Origin: Symbiodinium natans
Lineage: Eukaryota; Sar; Dinophyceae; Suessiales; Symbiodiniaceae
Direction of reading: 5' to 3'
Assembly (NCBI GenBank): GCA_905221605.1
Contig: CAJNDS010000222.1
Location: forward strand, 102,501-141,067
DNA: 38,567 nucleotides
In this document: positions 25,741 through 36,109 of the stretch, piece by piece
Layout: every line of letters starts with the position of its first letter
Numbering within the stretch: the first letter of the stretch is position 1
The notes under the pieces: generated by a model
The model's input: the letters and a program-made list of their open reading frames with translations, nothing else
Told to the model about the DNA's origin: nothing
The model's database searches: none
Position numbers and translations under genes: made by a program

Positions 25741-26180
25741 GAACCAGTCCAACACCGTAGAACATCTGCCAAGTGTTGACCATGTCATTCTGCGCGCTTG
25801 CCACCAGGGTGATGGTAGCAAATGCGAGATGATTAAACCCTAAAGCCGAAACCTAGACCCTAAACCTTAAACCCCAAACCCCAAAACCCAACTCCAAGCA
25901 ACCCCAGCATCCTGGCATTGGGGCCTGTGACTGTAAACTCCGGACATCCGGCTCTGCCAGTCGACTGTCGCCACTTCGTGTGCTTGCACACGCGCTGCAA
26001 TAGCTCAGCTGTCTGCGGCTTTCCTGCACTTGTGGCGATTGCAATTCAATCGAATCGGTGGCCATGGTTTTGGCCTATGCGAGTAGCCCGGACTTTGTTG
26101 TCAGCCAGCCTGTTTTTATGATCCCCGAGAAGACGCCCAATACCAGCCCTGAAACCCCAAACTTAATAATGACCCCACAA
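25740..26180. other. Unique island, open on both strands
   Basis: + ORF 25918-26121 and minus ORF 25853-26065 overlap, and neither is recognised. Confidence 0.35.
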
Positions 26181-26184
26181 CACT

Positions 26185-26515
26185 CCCCCTAAACCCTAAA
26201 CCCCCTAAACCCCCTAAACCCCCTAAACCCCCTAAACCCCCTAAACCCCCTGAACCCCCTGAACCCCCTGAACCCCCTGAACCCCCTGAACCCCCTGAAC
26301 CCCCTGAACCCCCTAAACCCCCTAAACCCCCTAAACCCCCTAAACCCCCTAAACCCCCTAAACCCCCTAAACCCCCTAAACCCCCTAAACCCCCTAAAAA
26401 CCCCCTAAACCCCCTAAACCCCCCCTAAACCCCCTAAACCCCCTAAACCCCCTAAACCCCCTAAACTAAACCCCCTAAACCCTCTGAACCCTAAACCCTG
26501 AACCCTGAAACCCTA
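26185..26515 (+). repeat. CCCCCTAAA nonamer array with CCCCCTGAA block
   Basis: A highly regular 9-bp unit. Seven or eight consecutive units at ~26250-26315 carry G for A (CCCCCTGAA), then revert. Confidence 0.95.
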
Positions 26516-27024
26516 ATTCTGAGCCCCTATAAGTCCCCAGAGACATAGCAACTTGGGGCGCCGCCGAGCAGAGGCAGCTAAAGAAGGCAGAGACGAATCT
26601 TCGCTTGATCGTCCCTGACAGATCGAGCACGCGACTTGGAGTTGAAGGCTCATAGGATACTTCCAGGGTTCAGGGGCTCATTCGGCTTAGGGTTTAGGGC
26701 CCTCAACCCGGAACGCTAAACCCTCAGAACCCTAAAAACCCTCGAAATCTGGTGAAGGGGTTTGGGCTCTCTCCAGGCCGGCCTGGCTGTTGTTGTTCAG
26801 GCTTCCGTCATTGGGACGCTTGCAATTGGGGCTGACGTCCCTTGAAACCCTAAACCCTAAACCCTAAACCCTAAACCCCGAACATTAGACGCTTCGGGGC
26901 TTACGGGTTGTGGAAGTTCAACTCTACGACGTGTCCAGAAATGCAGAACAGACAGTGATACCTACTCCTAGTTTCATGGTTGAGATAATACTAGAATTTA
27001 AATTTCCATTACAATTAGCCCACT

Positions 27025-27162
27025 ATGACAAAGACTCCCTCTGTCTGCAAAAAGCTGAGGTTGAAAAAGGATCAATGCACGTCTGAGGACTTGGCTCATG
27101 GTGAGTTTTTCTTTGAGCAACAACAGAGGAGTACTCCCCCACAACCTGGAGCAACTATGTAA
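27025..27162 (+). CDS. Small ORF or exon, 45 codons
   Basis: The ORF runs from ATG (27025) to TAA (27160-27162). It reads MTKTPSVCKKLRLKKDQ, then CTSEDLAHGEFFFEQQQ, ending PQPGATM, with a Lys-rich start and Gln-rich end. The composition is protein-like, but the length is within chance expectation. It sits just outside the 1.8 kb inverted-repeat block. Product unknown. Confidence 0.18.
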   Translation: MTKTPSVCKKLRLKKDQCTSEDLAHGEFFFEQQQRSTPPQPGATM

Positions 27163-27204
27163 GGTCCCCAATCCCACCCTAAACCCTAAACGGTAAGAGT
27201 GTTT

Positions 27205-27370
27205 TTTTTTTGCGGGTGTTTTTTTGCTGTGGGTGCGGGGGCGCGTTTTTTTTTTTGCTGCGGGTGCGGGGGCGCGTTTTTTTTTTGCTGCGGGTGCGGG
27301 TGGGCGTTTTTTTTTGTTGCGGGTGCCGTGGGGGCGCCTTTTTTTTTTGCTGCGGCTGCGGAGCGTTTTT
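27205..27370 (+). repeat. GC/T tandem repeat, ~32 bp
   Basis: About five units of GCTGCGGGTGCGGGGGCGCG followed by T8-T10. The same unit recurs in the same orientation at 28835-28892. All + frames stay open because the period and T runs avoid stops, giving Phe/Gly-rich spurious ORFs. Confidence 0.8.
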
Positions 27371-27389
27371 GCTTTTTTCTCTATATTTT

Positions 27390-28205
27390 ACTATGAAAAC
27401 CTTTATTTTCTCTAATTTTCAATAGGAAAACCTCTCTCTCCTCTATATTTGAATAGGAAAACCTCTTTCTTCTCTATATTTGAATATGAAAACCTCTATT
27501 TTCTCTACATTTAGCATGAAAACCTCTAGTTTTTCTAATTTCTCTATACTTCAATTCGAAAACCTCTGTTTCTCTCTATTTTATAACTAAAACCTCTATT
27601 TCTCTCTATTTTTGTCTATATCGTCATAGTTTTCCTCTATATTTAATGAGGAAGACATGAGAGAGGAATACATGAGAAACTTATTCTCTGTGTTATCTCA
27701 ATATGTGACTTGCAATTAAAAGTTGTTCCTCTTGTCCTAATTTTAATGGGAAGCCCATTATTTTCTCTGTCTCTGAATAGGCAAACCTCCATTGTCTTAA
27801 CAGTTGAACATGAAAACCTCTATTCTCTATATTTGAATATCAAGACCTCTACATTTTAATATGAAAACACTTTGTATTTTCGCTATATTTTCGTATGAAA
27901 GCCTCTATTTCCTCTATGTTGTCATAGGAAGCATCTAATTTCTCTATATTGTATAGCGAAAACCTCTATTGTTCTATAGTTTCTTATTTTGTCAGTATTT
28001 TCAGACTTCTTCTCTTTATTTCACGAGGAAGACATGAGAGAGGAATACATGAAAAGCTAATTCTCTATATTGTCATAAGAGTACATGCATTATCTCTATT
28101 TGTGACTCGTAGACAACAAGTGTTTTTGTTCATGTCTCATAACACAAGCTCTATTTTCTCGAGTCTTTACTAAGAAGACGTTTATATCTCTATTAAACGG
28201 AAAAT
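27390..28205. repeat. AT-rich degenerate tandem repeat field
   Basis: Many copies of a ~25-35 bp unit resembling GAAAACCTCTATTTTCTC then TATATTTGAATAT. A larger duplication carries GAAGACATGAGAGAGGAATA then CATGA at 27650-27675 and 28027-28052, about 377 bp apart. It is strongly AT-rich compared with the rest of the window. No gene was seen. Confidence 0.7.
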
Positions 28206-28267
28206 TCAACTTCCACCATAAGGTCTGAATTTTCGTAGGAAAGCAAGCATATATTCCCTCTTTCTTC

Positions 28268-28790
28268 AGGGGGTTGGGGGCTGCGCAGACCGCCGCATTT
28301 GAAAACACAATGCTCGCATCATGGGTTTGGAAGGGATTCGTAAGCTTTGAAGCAGGCTTGCCGGCTAAAAAAAGCGGGGGGGTTGGGGGGGGCGCAGCCC
28401 CCCCCATTTGCAAACACAATGCTCGCATCATCATGGGTTTGGAAGGGATTCGTATGATTGAAGCAAGNNNNNNNNNNNNNNNNNNNNNNNNNNNNNNNNN
28501 NNNNNNNNNNNNNNNNNNNNNNNNNNNNNNNNNNNNNNNNNNNNNNNNNNNNNNNNNNNNNNNNNNNGGGGGGCGCAGCCCCCCCCCCATTTGCAAACCC
28601 AATGCTCGCATGATAGGCTTGGACAAGAAGCGAGCTGGCACGGTTTAAAGAGGGGGGGTCGGGCGGGGTGCAGCCCTCCCTCCACCGTTTGCAAACACAA
28701 TGCTCGCATGATGGCCTTGGGAAGGATTCATGCTTTGAAAACGCTTGCACAGTTTAAAGGAGGGGGGGGGTTGGGGGTGGGGATGGGGAG
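28268..28790. repeat. ~107-bp GC-rich tandem repeat
   Basis: At least four copies of a unit with a GGGGGGCGCAGCCCCCC hairpin, ATTTGCAAACACAATGCTCG, CATCATGGGTTTGGAAGGGA, then TTTGAAGCA. Starts lie near 28268, 28376, (gap), 28568 and 28651. The assembly gap falls inside it. Confidence 0.75.
28468..28567. other. Assembly gap, 100 N
   Basis: Exactly 100 Ns inside the ~107-bp tandem repeat. The round number suggests a default gap size, so the true copy number is unknown. ORFs crossing it are artefacts. Confidence 0.97.
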
Positions 28791-29101
28791 GCAATTGCAA
28801 TACAAATGACCTGGGGGGTGGGGAGGAAGGGGGGGGGCGCGTTTTTTTTTTTGCTGCGGGTGCGGGGGCGCGTTTTTTTTTTTGCTGCGGGTGAAGGGGC
28901 GACACGCACCAGGTCACTCACTCACCGGGGCGGCCCCCGAAAAAAGCACCCACAGCAAAAAAGCACCCACAACAAAAAAAAAACACGGGTTCCAACCCTA
29001 AACCCCAAAAGCCAGAGCCCATGTGCGCAGCCTTCTTCGTCCCTGTTGAAGTCTCTGTAGCCCGCGAACTTCCAGACCTGAACTTGCGAGCCGAACTTTC
29101 C

Positions 29102-29310
29102 CTAAACCCTAAACCCTAAACCCTAAACCCTGAACCCTGAACCCTAAACCCTAAACCCTAAACCCTAGACCGGGTCTTTGAGGCGGGTCTGGGGTCTCTA
29201 AGGCTTAGGAATGTTTTGGGCTGTACAGGGTGTAGGGATTTAGGGTTTAGGGTTTAGGGTTTAGGGTTTAGGGTTTAGGGTTTAGGGTTTAGGGTTGCGC
29301 TTAGGGACTT
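29102..29310. repeat. Opposed telomeric arrays
   Basis: CCCTAAA at 29102-29168, then TTTAGGG at 29232-29296. Confidence 0.9.
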
Positions 29311-29698
29311 AGGGGTTTAGGGATCTGACCTAGAGCGGCGTCGCAAAAGTCTGACTTTTTTTCGCCGGTTAATCTACGTAAGACGGCCCCAGAAACGAAG
29401 AGGGTTCAACCCTAAACCCTAAAAAACACCCTAACTAAAGTGGGACTTCTAAAGCCCTAAACCCTAAACCCGAAACTGAAAGTATAAACTTCAACCGAGT
29501 AAGGGCGCGCATGCGTCCCGCCAACGCTGGAACCAGCGATGCCTTGCTGAGAATTTCACGCGGGTTGAGCGCTGACTTGGCCGGGCTTTAGGGGTTTGGG
29601 GTTTGGGGTTTAGGGTTCAGGGATCTTGTAGCATTCTGGGCATGGTAACATTGGCAACCCCAACCCCCGAAAACAACCGAAACCCTAAACGCTAAACC

Positions 29699-30118
29699 CT
29701 AAACCCTAAACCCTAAACCCATTTTCAATCCCCAAGCTCTAGAACCCAAGTAGTGGCTGTGCCCCCCGGCGTGAAGTGACGCGACCTCATTCGCTGTTGG
29801 GCTTGGGGGCTTAGAGGCTGAGGGGCTTAGGCTTAAGGGCCTAGAAAGCCCCACTGCCAGAGCAGATCTGAAGTAATCAGTGCAATATAGCACAGCTGAC
29901 CCCACCATCGTGAATGCCCTCTTCCCAGCGTAGCCCATGGCTCCCAATACCACCACAGCTGAAGGACAAATCATGCTGATGACGTTTAGGAGCATGGTGA
30001 GCAGTGTGAGTCCGCTCATCCAGCTGCAAGCACTCGCGCTTTGACATGGCAGGACTCCTGAACCAGTGCCTGCAGCCATTGCGCTGCTCGTCATCACGCC
30101 TGTATGAAACATCGTCAT
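29699..30118 (-). CDS. Possible membrane-protein exon, His/Met-rich, copper-transporter-like at best
   Basis: The minus frame is open from a TAG at ~30187 through 29699. Before the ATG (30118) it reads WRYWHHHKHHEGHGG, and then VVAMTMFHTGVMTSS. Two hydrophobic stretches follow, around GLTLLTMLLNVISMICP through AVVVLGAMGYAG, and AFTMVGSAVLYC. A His/Met-rich N-terminus followed by M-x-M...FH-x-G and a hydrophobic AVVLG..GY stretch recalls CTR/COPT copper transporters. However, the spacing is wrong for the family's MxxxM and GxxxG motifs and one transmembrane segment is missing. A second minus frame (29877-30173, 98 codons) is also open. The last ~25 codons are translated telomeric repeat. Confidence 0.2.
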   Translation of the reverse strand: MTMFHTGVMTSSAMAAGTGSGVLPCQSASACSWMSGLTLLTMLLNVISMICPSAVVVLGAMGYAGKRAFTMVGSAVLYCTDYFRSALAVGLSRPLSLSPSASKPPSPTANEVASLHAGGHSHYLGSRAWGLKMGLGFRV

Positions 30119-30454
30119 CGCTACCACACCACCATGGCCTTCGTGATGTTTGTGATGGTGCCAGTATCTCCATGACCTATAGGGCTAGGGGTGTAGGGTT
30201 CAGTGTGCATTTAGGGCTCAGGGGTTTCGGGGTTTGGGGTAGATTTAAGGTTTCAGGGTTTAGGGTCTAGCCTCAACTAACTGTAACCTTGGAATGTCCT
30301 TCGCATACTTGGGAGTTGTATTACTGCGGTGATGGGTAGGGCAGTGTAACTAACTGGCGACCACCTTACTGGGGGAATTGACAGCACCGATAAAGAACCT
30401 AAAGTGTAAAAACTCCGACCGATGAGCCCCACGGGGTATTGGGTGTAAACAAAC

Positions 30455-30775
30455 ACCCTAAACCCTAAACCCTAAACCCTAAACCCCAAACCCCAAACCC
30501 CAAACCCTAACCCCAAACCCTGAACCCTCAACCCCAAAACTGTGGGCTCATCCGGTGGATGGTCCGCAAATTTCCCCCTGAACCAAACCCTAAACCCCAG
30601 CCCAAGACCGAGCAGGCCGCAACCCCACGAAACCTACAGCTCAAACCCTCAACCCCAAAAGCCTAAACCCTAAACCTGGCTGGGTTTAGGGCTTCAGGGC
30701 TTTAGGGCTTTAGGGCTTTAGGGCTTTAGGGCTTTAGGGCTTTAGGGTTTAGGGTTTAGGGTTTAGGGGTTTAAG
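30455..30775. repeat. CCCTAAA/CCCCAAA tracts then GGGCTTTA octamer block
   Basis: 30455-30540 and 30640-30676 are C-rich. 30684-30745 is about seven GGGCTTTA units (8 bp), then TTTAGGG. Confidence 0.88.
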
Positions 30776-30831
30776 GTTGAGGCCTTAGCGTTTGATTACA
30801 TAAATAGGCCACCCCAAGCCTAAACCCCAAA

Positions 30832-30911
30832 CCCCGATGTTCCCCTTATACTAACAGTCTTGAATAGGGAGAAAACTTTAAGGACTGTGAGTATAAGGAG
30901 GAACATGCCAA
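30832..30911. mobile_element. MITE family A, copy 4
   Basis: Nearly perfect 26-bp inverted arms: GATGTTCCCCTTATACT then AACAGTC on the left; GACTGTGAGTATAAGGAGGA then ACATGCCAA on the right. The left outer bases are replaced by telomeric CCCCAAACCCC. No target duplication is visible. Confidence 0.7.
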
Positions 30912-31689
30912 TATGGAGGCCTAGAGTGACCTGGTGTGGTGTCTCACATGGACCGAAGGTGTCAGGTTTAGGGTTTAGCTCGTTTGGAGCACTTCAAGGT
31001 TAACCAGGTGGGCTGCGGGTTCAGGAGTTATAGGGATTCAGGTTGCGCATCTAGGGCTTGAGGAGATAAGTAGGTTTACGGCTTAGGGCATATAGGGCTT
31101 AGGGCTTAGGGCTTAGGGCTCAAAAGCAGTCGATCCTTGAACAAGCTCGTTTTGTGGGCGAGTCGTGGGGCAGCCCCCCCGCGCCCCCGCCCCCCCCAAC
31201 CCGCCAGAACGGTTTTCGCAAGGAGCCGTGTCTCTAGAAGGGGCTCCCTCGCTGAGGATCTTCTCTATATAAAAAGGCAGCGGTAGTCTACACCCAAACC
31301 CTCCACCCAGAAACGAAGCAAGCCGGGCGCTGAGTCTCTTGAGCATGCGTTGTCCAAGAGACAACAAGAACATGCTGGCCCCACACCCCCTAAACCCCGC
31401 GAAAAGAACCCGAACAGACCTGAATCCCCTAAACACCCAAGAGGCCCTAGAAACCTAAAGCCATCTTAGAAACCCTGATAACCTAAAAGCTGCAAAAACG
31501 AGAAACACAAAACAAAACAAAGCAACCTCAAACCCTGATCCCCAAACTCGAAGCCGAAGTTGCAAAGATGAAGGAGATGAACAGCGAGCCGATGACGGCC
31601 GCAGGGGCCGAGACCTGAAAGGGAATTCAGGGTGCCACAATCTTGCCTGCTTTTAGGGCGAGGGGGGGGGGGGTTTAGGGTTTAGGGTT

Positions 31690-32265
31690 TAGGTTTCTTC
31701 TTCATGTTCTTTAATTAGAGGACGGGGGGGGGGGGGGGGGGGGGGGGGAAGGAACACACGGAAGTGACCACATAAACAACAATAAGAACTCTATCTCAGT
31801 TTGTTTGTCTTTATTAGTGGATTACCAAGAGACAAAGAGAAACCACAAAGAGGAACCACATATTAGTATTTCCATGGTGATAAAGAGTGAAGAGATTGAG
31901 CTACGTTGATTCACAAGGAGTGAATGTGATGAACAGCGCGTGAAATCAATGGGCGAGTGAACGAAACAAAAGAAAGCGAAAATTGCGCGCCCAAAATAGT
32001 ACGTTCATAGGGGCGCTCCTGAAAAGCCCAAACTTACTTCGTTTATAGTTTCGCTTTTGTCACGCATCTTTTCATTCCTTGCAAATCTACGCTCATTTCA
32101 TTCATGTCGTCGTGATATCCAGTGTATTATTAGGATTATGGCCTACATCCCGGGCGCCTAGAAGGGTTCCCCTACGAAAAGGGACCGTGCAACTACCCTC
32201 ATATTGATGTGAATTTCTTTCGGTTTGGTGTTTAGGCTTGTGACTTGTGGTTTTCGGGCGCAACC
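31690..32265. other. AT-richer unique DNA with a loose inverted repeat
   Basis: A G25 run at 31725-31749. AAAGCGAAAATTGCGCGCCC (31973-31992) loosely pairs with GGGGCGCTC and AGTTTCGCTTTT downstream. No gene was seen. Confidence 0.4.
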
Positions 32266-32269
32266 CTAC

Positions 32270-32720
32270 GCCCCGTTCCCATACTTTAGGAAATCAAAGG
32301 GTTGCCTGTAGCTTCGGAGTTTAAGGGAGGACTGAAATCGAGGTTTAGAATTGTGGGCCTTAAGGTGCACAGACGGAAGCCGCGAATCCTGGCGCAAAGT
32401 GTTGCAAGGATGTTGCCGGCATTTCTCTTCGCTCACTTCCCTAAACCCCACACCCATACTTGAGGACTTCAATAGGTTTGCCTGTAGTTTGCAGTCTAGG
32501 CGTTTAAGGGTTTAGGGTTCAGCAAGCAGGAACTGTAGATCTTCAGTGTGCACCGAGCTGGGTGAATTGAAAGACGAAAGCCGCGAATCCTGGCACGACG
32601 TGTTGCTTTCTTCGACCTCACAGCCCTAAATCCCACACCCATACGTTAGGAATTCAACAGGGCGGCCTGTAGTTTCGACGTTTAAAGGTTTAGGGTTTAG
32701 CAAGTTAATCAGGGCTGAAA
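32270..32720. repeat. ~180-bp tandem repeat, three degenerate copies
   Basis: CCCATACxTxAGGAxxTCAA..GG..GCCTGTAG recurs at 32278, 32453 and 32638. GAAGCCGCGAATCCTGGC recurs at 32376 and 32578, with a weaker third copy at 32790. The period is 175-200 bp. It is satellite-like, with no recognisable product. Confidence 0.6.
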
Positions 32721-32744
32721 CCCGAGGTTTGGAACTGTGGGTTT

Positions 32745-33137
32745 TCAGGGCGGTGTACAGGGTTTAGGCAAGTCCAGGGAAGTGAGAGACGAAAGCCAAG
32801 AACTAAGTGCCTGCAAGCGGGACACATCCCAGAGGGATGTTTTCCACCATTTCTTCGAGTTCAGAGGCCTGGTAACTCCGGAGGCAGCTGAGGAGATGTT
32901 GTGCGCCAGGACTTGCAACGGCTGTGTCACGTCGCGGGGCCGAGCAGCATGGTGCTTCCAGGTCGCTTCGGCGACTGCCATGAGGCAGTCCTTGACACAG
33001 GGTGTGTGTGCTATGAGCCGAGGAGCCAACTTCCAAGCACCTTTCTTGGTCTTGAGCTACCGGAGCTCCTTCGCAGGGTCCTTGTCATGAGAGGGCAGCT
33101 TTTCGTCTCCACGTTGTTGTCCGGTCAGGGTTGTTAG
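32745..33137. CDS. Segment open in four frames
   Basis: Two + frames (32737-33090, 32901-33137) and two minus frames (32745-33029, 32803-33036) are open. The minus frame starting near 33029 (APRLIAHTPCVKDCLMAVA) is the most protein-like. No family is recognised. It lies directly after the ~180-bp tandem repeat. Confidence 0.13.
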
Positions 33138-33529
33138 GGCTCAGGGAGGCAGGATTCAGGGTTCAGGGTGCTCAGGGCTCAGGGCTTAGGGGTTTAGGGG
33201 GCTTAGGATTTTTAGAGTTCAGGGCTTAGGGGTTTAGGGTTTGGGGCTTAGGGTTCTGTCATAAAACTCTACATTAACTGCCCTTGACCAGGATTGGCTT
33301 CAGGATGTACGGGTTCTTGGGTGTGCAATTAATTAAGCTTTATAGGGAGTATTGTAAAAAGGTTTGGTTGGGCCAATTGCGCATGTGCGACGTTCGGGCC
33401 AATTTTCTAGTTTTCCGGGCTTTGACGATTCGTCCTGCTGTATGTGAATGGGACCTCCTTTAAGCATCATGCCTCTGCAAAACATAGGCGTGCCTGCCAC
33501 TGTGTGGGACACTCCTGACAAAACCCTAA

Positions 33530-33630
33530 CACCCCCCCCCCCCCCCCAAACCTTAAACTCTAAACCCTAAGCCCTAAACCCTAAACCCTAAACTCTAAAC
33601 CCTAAACCCAAAACCCTAAACCCTAAACGC
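33530..33630 (+). repeat. Poly-C then CCCTAAA tract
   Basis: C17 at 33531-33547, then about ten units. Confidence 0.88.
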
Positions 33631-33696
33631 ACGAAGGCAGCCTGGAGCCGATATTTCGTTGCTTCCATGGCTCTGCTGGAGTTGAGTTGGCTGGGG

Positions 33697-33731
33697 GTAG
33701 CTGTTTGAGACCGACCCCCGAAAACAGCTAC
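33697..33731. other. Hairpin, 10-bp stem
   Basis: GTAGCTGTTT and AAACAGCTAC with a 15-nt loop. There is no following T run, so no terminator claim is made. Confidence 0.4.
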
Positions 33732-33954
33732 TGTCGCATGGGTTTGGGGGGTTTAGGGTGTTTAGGGTTAGAGGAGTTGGCTTACAGGGTTTTTAGGGTT
33801 TAAGGGCTTAGGGGGGTTTTAGGTATGCAACCAAATCCCGAGGTGTTTGTTAGGGAGGTCATGGCAAAGTGCTGTTAAAGTCAGCGAGGCCGTGGTAGCT
33901 GCATCGATGGTACAAGGAGGACGCGGCCAGCCAGTGGCAATGTGGCTTCAGAAC

Positions 33955-34190
33955 CCTAAGCCCGGCACGCGAAACCCTAAACCCTGAACCCTAAACCCTG
34001 AACCCTGAAGCCTGAACCCTAAACCCTAAACCCTAAACCCTAAACCCTGCGGGACCCTTCATCCCAACGCTTCCAACCCTCATGCTGGGACTTGCCATGT
34101 GGTGAAGGACCATGTGGCTCAGAGTAGAGAAGCAAGCTGCGAAGTCAGACGCGGTTTCGGGTTTAAGGTTTAGGGTTTAGGGTTTAGGGT

Positions 34191-34236
<46 letters not shown>

Positions 34237-34245
34237 GGTTTAGGG
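33955..34245. repeat. CCCTAAA tract, then GGGTTGA variant array
   Basis: 33972-34049 is canonical with CCCTGAA. 34186-34240 is eight homogeneous GGGTTGA units in the other orientation. Confidence 0.9.
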
Positions 34246-34668
34246 GCGCACAAGTTTGGGTCGTGCGCCCGGGCAGGGGCATTTGAAGGCTTTGGGCTTC
34301 GAGCCTTATGGCTAGGATTGAGGGTCTAGGGTTTTGAGTTTAGGGTTTAGGGTTGCCAAAAGGATGTAACATCGTGAAACATGCCGGGTGTCAGAAAATA
34401 GTTCCTGGAACATGCCTGGAAACTGCATCTTGAAAGCGACCTGGACCCGAAAGCTTGCACCTTCTGACAGATTTTCTAGGTTCCAGAGGGTTTCAGGCTC
34501 GGGCTTCGGGTTTAGGGTTTGGGGCTCAAAGTTTTCTAGGTTCGAGATGCCGGAACCTGCGTGCATCTCCCGTGAATCATACAGCCTGCTGGCAGTTGTT
34601 CCAGAGGTCTCAAACCCCAAAAACTCAAAACCCCAAAGCCCCACAATGGAAGCCTCAAACCTTAAACT

Positions 34669-34769
34669 TTGGCATGTTCCCTGTAGAACTAACAGTCCTT
34701 ATTAAGCATTATAAGAGGGGGTGCTATAATCCCCTTTAAGGACTGCTAGCACAAGGGGGAACATCCAAG
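34669..34769. mobile_element. MITE family A, copy 5 (with target-site duplication)
   Basis: The left end TTGGCATGTTCCC...AACAGTCCTTA is the inverted partner of the right end TTAAGGACTGCTAGCACAAG then GGGGAACATCCAAG. The flanking 8-bp direct repeat is CTTAAACT (34661-34668 and 34770-34777). The core is AT-rich. Confidence 0.75.
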
Positions 34770-34779
34770 CTTAAACTCT

Positions 34780-35540
34780 AAACCCTAAACCCCTACACCG
34801 TGACTCCATATTCAAGCAATGAAGAGGCTCACAGGGTTCCCCAAGCCTCCGATGCAAAAAGGGGTGGCCCCCAAGAATCAAAGACCGGAACTAGTGTAGA
34901 TACAATACGGGGTCCCGGGGTGGGGGGGGAGGTAGGGATTATAGAGCTCTTTGCTCAACCGACAAACACATACCAAACACTCTAAATTCAATGCTTGACC
35001 CCCACAACCACAAACCCCAAACCCCAAACCCTCAACTCTTAAACCCCCCTTTAGGGCGAGGATCCGCTTAAAAAACCCCAACAGCTAAGTCTCCGAACGT
35101 TCTCCACCCCCCCCCCCCGGAACACAAGCTCAACCCTAAAGGCCTACTAACCCTACAAACACTCCAATGCCTCTAAGCCCCATGAACCCCATATATAAAC
35201 CCGCTAAACCCCATAAACCCTATAAAGCCAAGTCCTAAACACATAGAGCGCAAGCCTCGGTGTTGCTGTTTTGCGTTTTGGTCGCCTAGCCGTGCTTGGG
35301 GGGTAGTGGGCTTCGGCGCCTTTTGAGAATACCCTGTTGAGATTGAGGAGGACTAGCTTCAAGGCCCCTAAACTACGCTTCCCCCCACCCACCCACCCGG
35401 AACCTTGAACCCTAAACCCTAAACCCCTGAGCCCTGAACCCGGCAAAGCCTACATTGCACATCCTTTTCCTCGCCACCACGTCCCCATGCGATGCTTTGC
35501 TACCGCCGAGGGCGATGTCTCGTGGGCGTTGAGGTCGGCT
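34780..35540. other. Unique DNA with short C/G runs, no gene recognised
   Basis: Contains C14 at 35106, a TATATAAA stretch near 35190, and weak ORFs on both strands. Confidence 0.4.
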
Positions 35541-35910
35541 TGGGGTCTTAGGGTTATTTAGGGTTCTTTAGGGTTCTTTAGGGTTGTTTAGGGTTTTAGG
35601 GCTATTTACGGTTCTAGGGTGAATTTAAGGTTCTTCTTTAGGGTTGTTTGGAGTGCTATGGTTATTTAGGGTTTTGGGAACCCTAAACCCTAAACCCCAA
35701 ACCCTAAACCCTGTTGGCTCTGGCTGGACTTCAAACTTCGATCCTCGGGGCTGCGGGTGGTGCCCTGGGAGGGGACGTTACGTAGTTTAGGGTTTTAGGG
35801 GGTTTAGGGCTTAGGGCTTAGGGCTTGGGGCTTAGGGCTTAGGGCTTAGGGCTTAGGGCTTAGGGCTTAGGGCCTACGGCTTAGGGCTTAGGGCTTCGGG
35901 CTTAGGGTAT
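35540..35910. repeat. TTTAGGG-like tract, short CCCTAAA, then GGGCTTA array
   Basis: 35550-35670 has GGGTT(A/C)TTTAGGG units of 12-13 bp. 35806-35907 is about 14 GGGCTTA units. Confidence 0.88.
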
Positions 35911-36109
35911 GTGCTGGAGTGCTCAGACAGGCGCAGGCTGAATACCTACAAGCCACAGGTGCTTCCGACAGCCTCCATGCCAAACACCCCTAAACCCTAA
36001 AGCTTACTCAGGTTTCCGGGTCCTTCATCGTCAAATTAAAGGGGTGAGCCCTCTCGAACCCGACTATCACGTTTGGCGTTGAGGGTTCTTGGGCCAAACC
36101 TGGCGGCCA

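Larger units (their letters stand above)
27199..28986. mobile_element. 1.8 kb block bounded by inverted repeats
   Basis: Both ends read inward as GTG, T10, then G(C/TT)GTGGGTG, a T run, and GCTGTGGGTGC. The left is 27199-27235. The right is 28946-28986 (reverse complement), and the left lacks 4 nt. Inside, in order: four or five GC/T tandem units, an 850-bp AT-rich repeat field, ~107-bp GC-rich tandem repeats with the assembly gap, and two more GC/T units. No convincing ORF and no target duplication were seen. It is either a non-autonomous transposon loaded with satellites, or a satellite cluster with an inverted end. Confidence 0.45.

Noticed and set aside
27199-27425. Three overlapping Phe/Gly-rich + ORFs
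   Set aside because: Products of the GC/T tandem repeat.
28096-28750. ORFs of up to 181 codons crossing 28468-28567
   Set aside because: They run through the 100-N gap, and the rest is tandem repeat.
30418-30445. CCGATGAG resembling a hammerhead ribozyme core
   Set aside because: One mismatch in the core and no GAAA after the stem.
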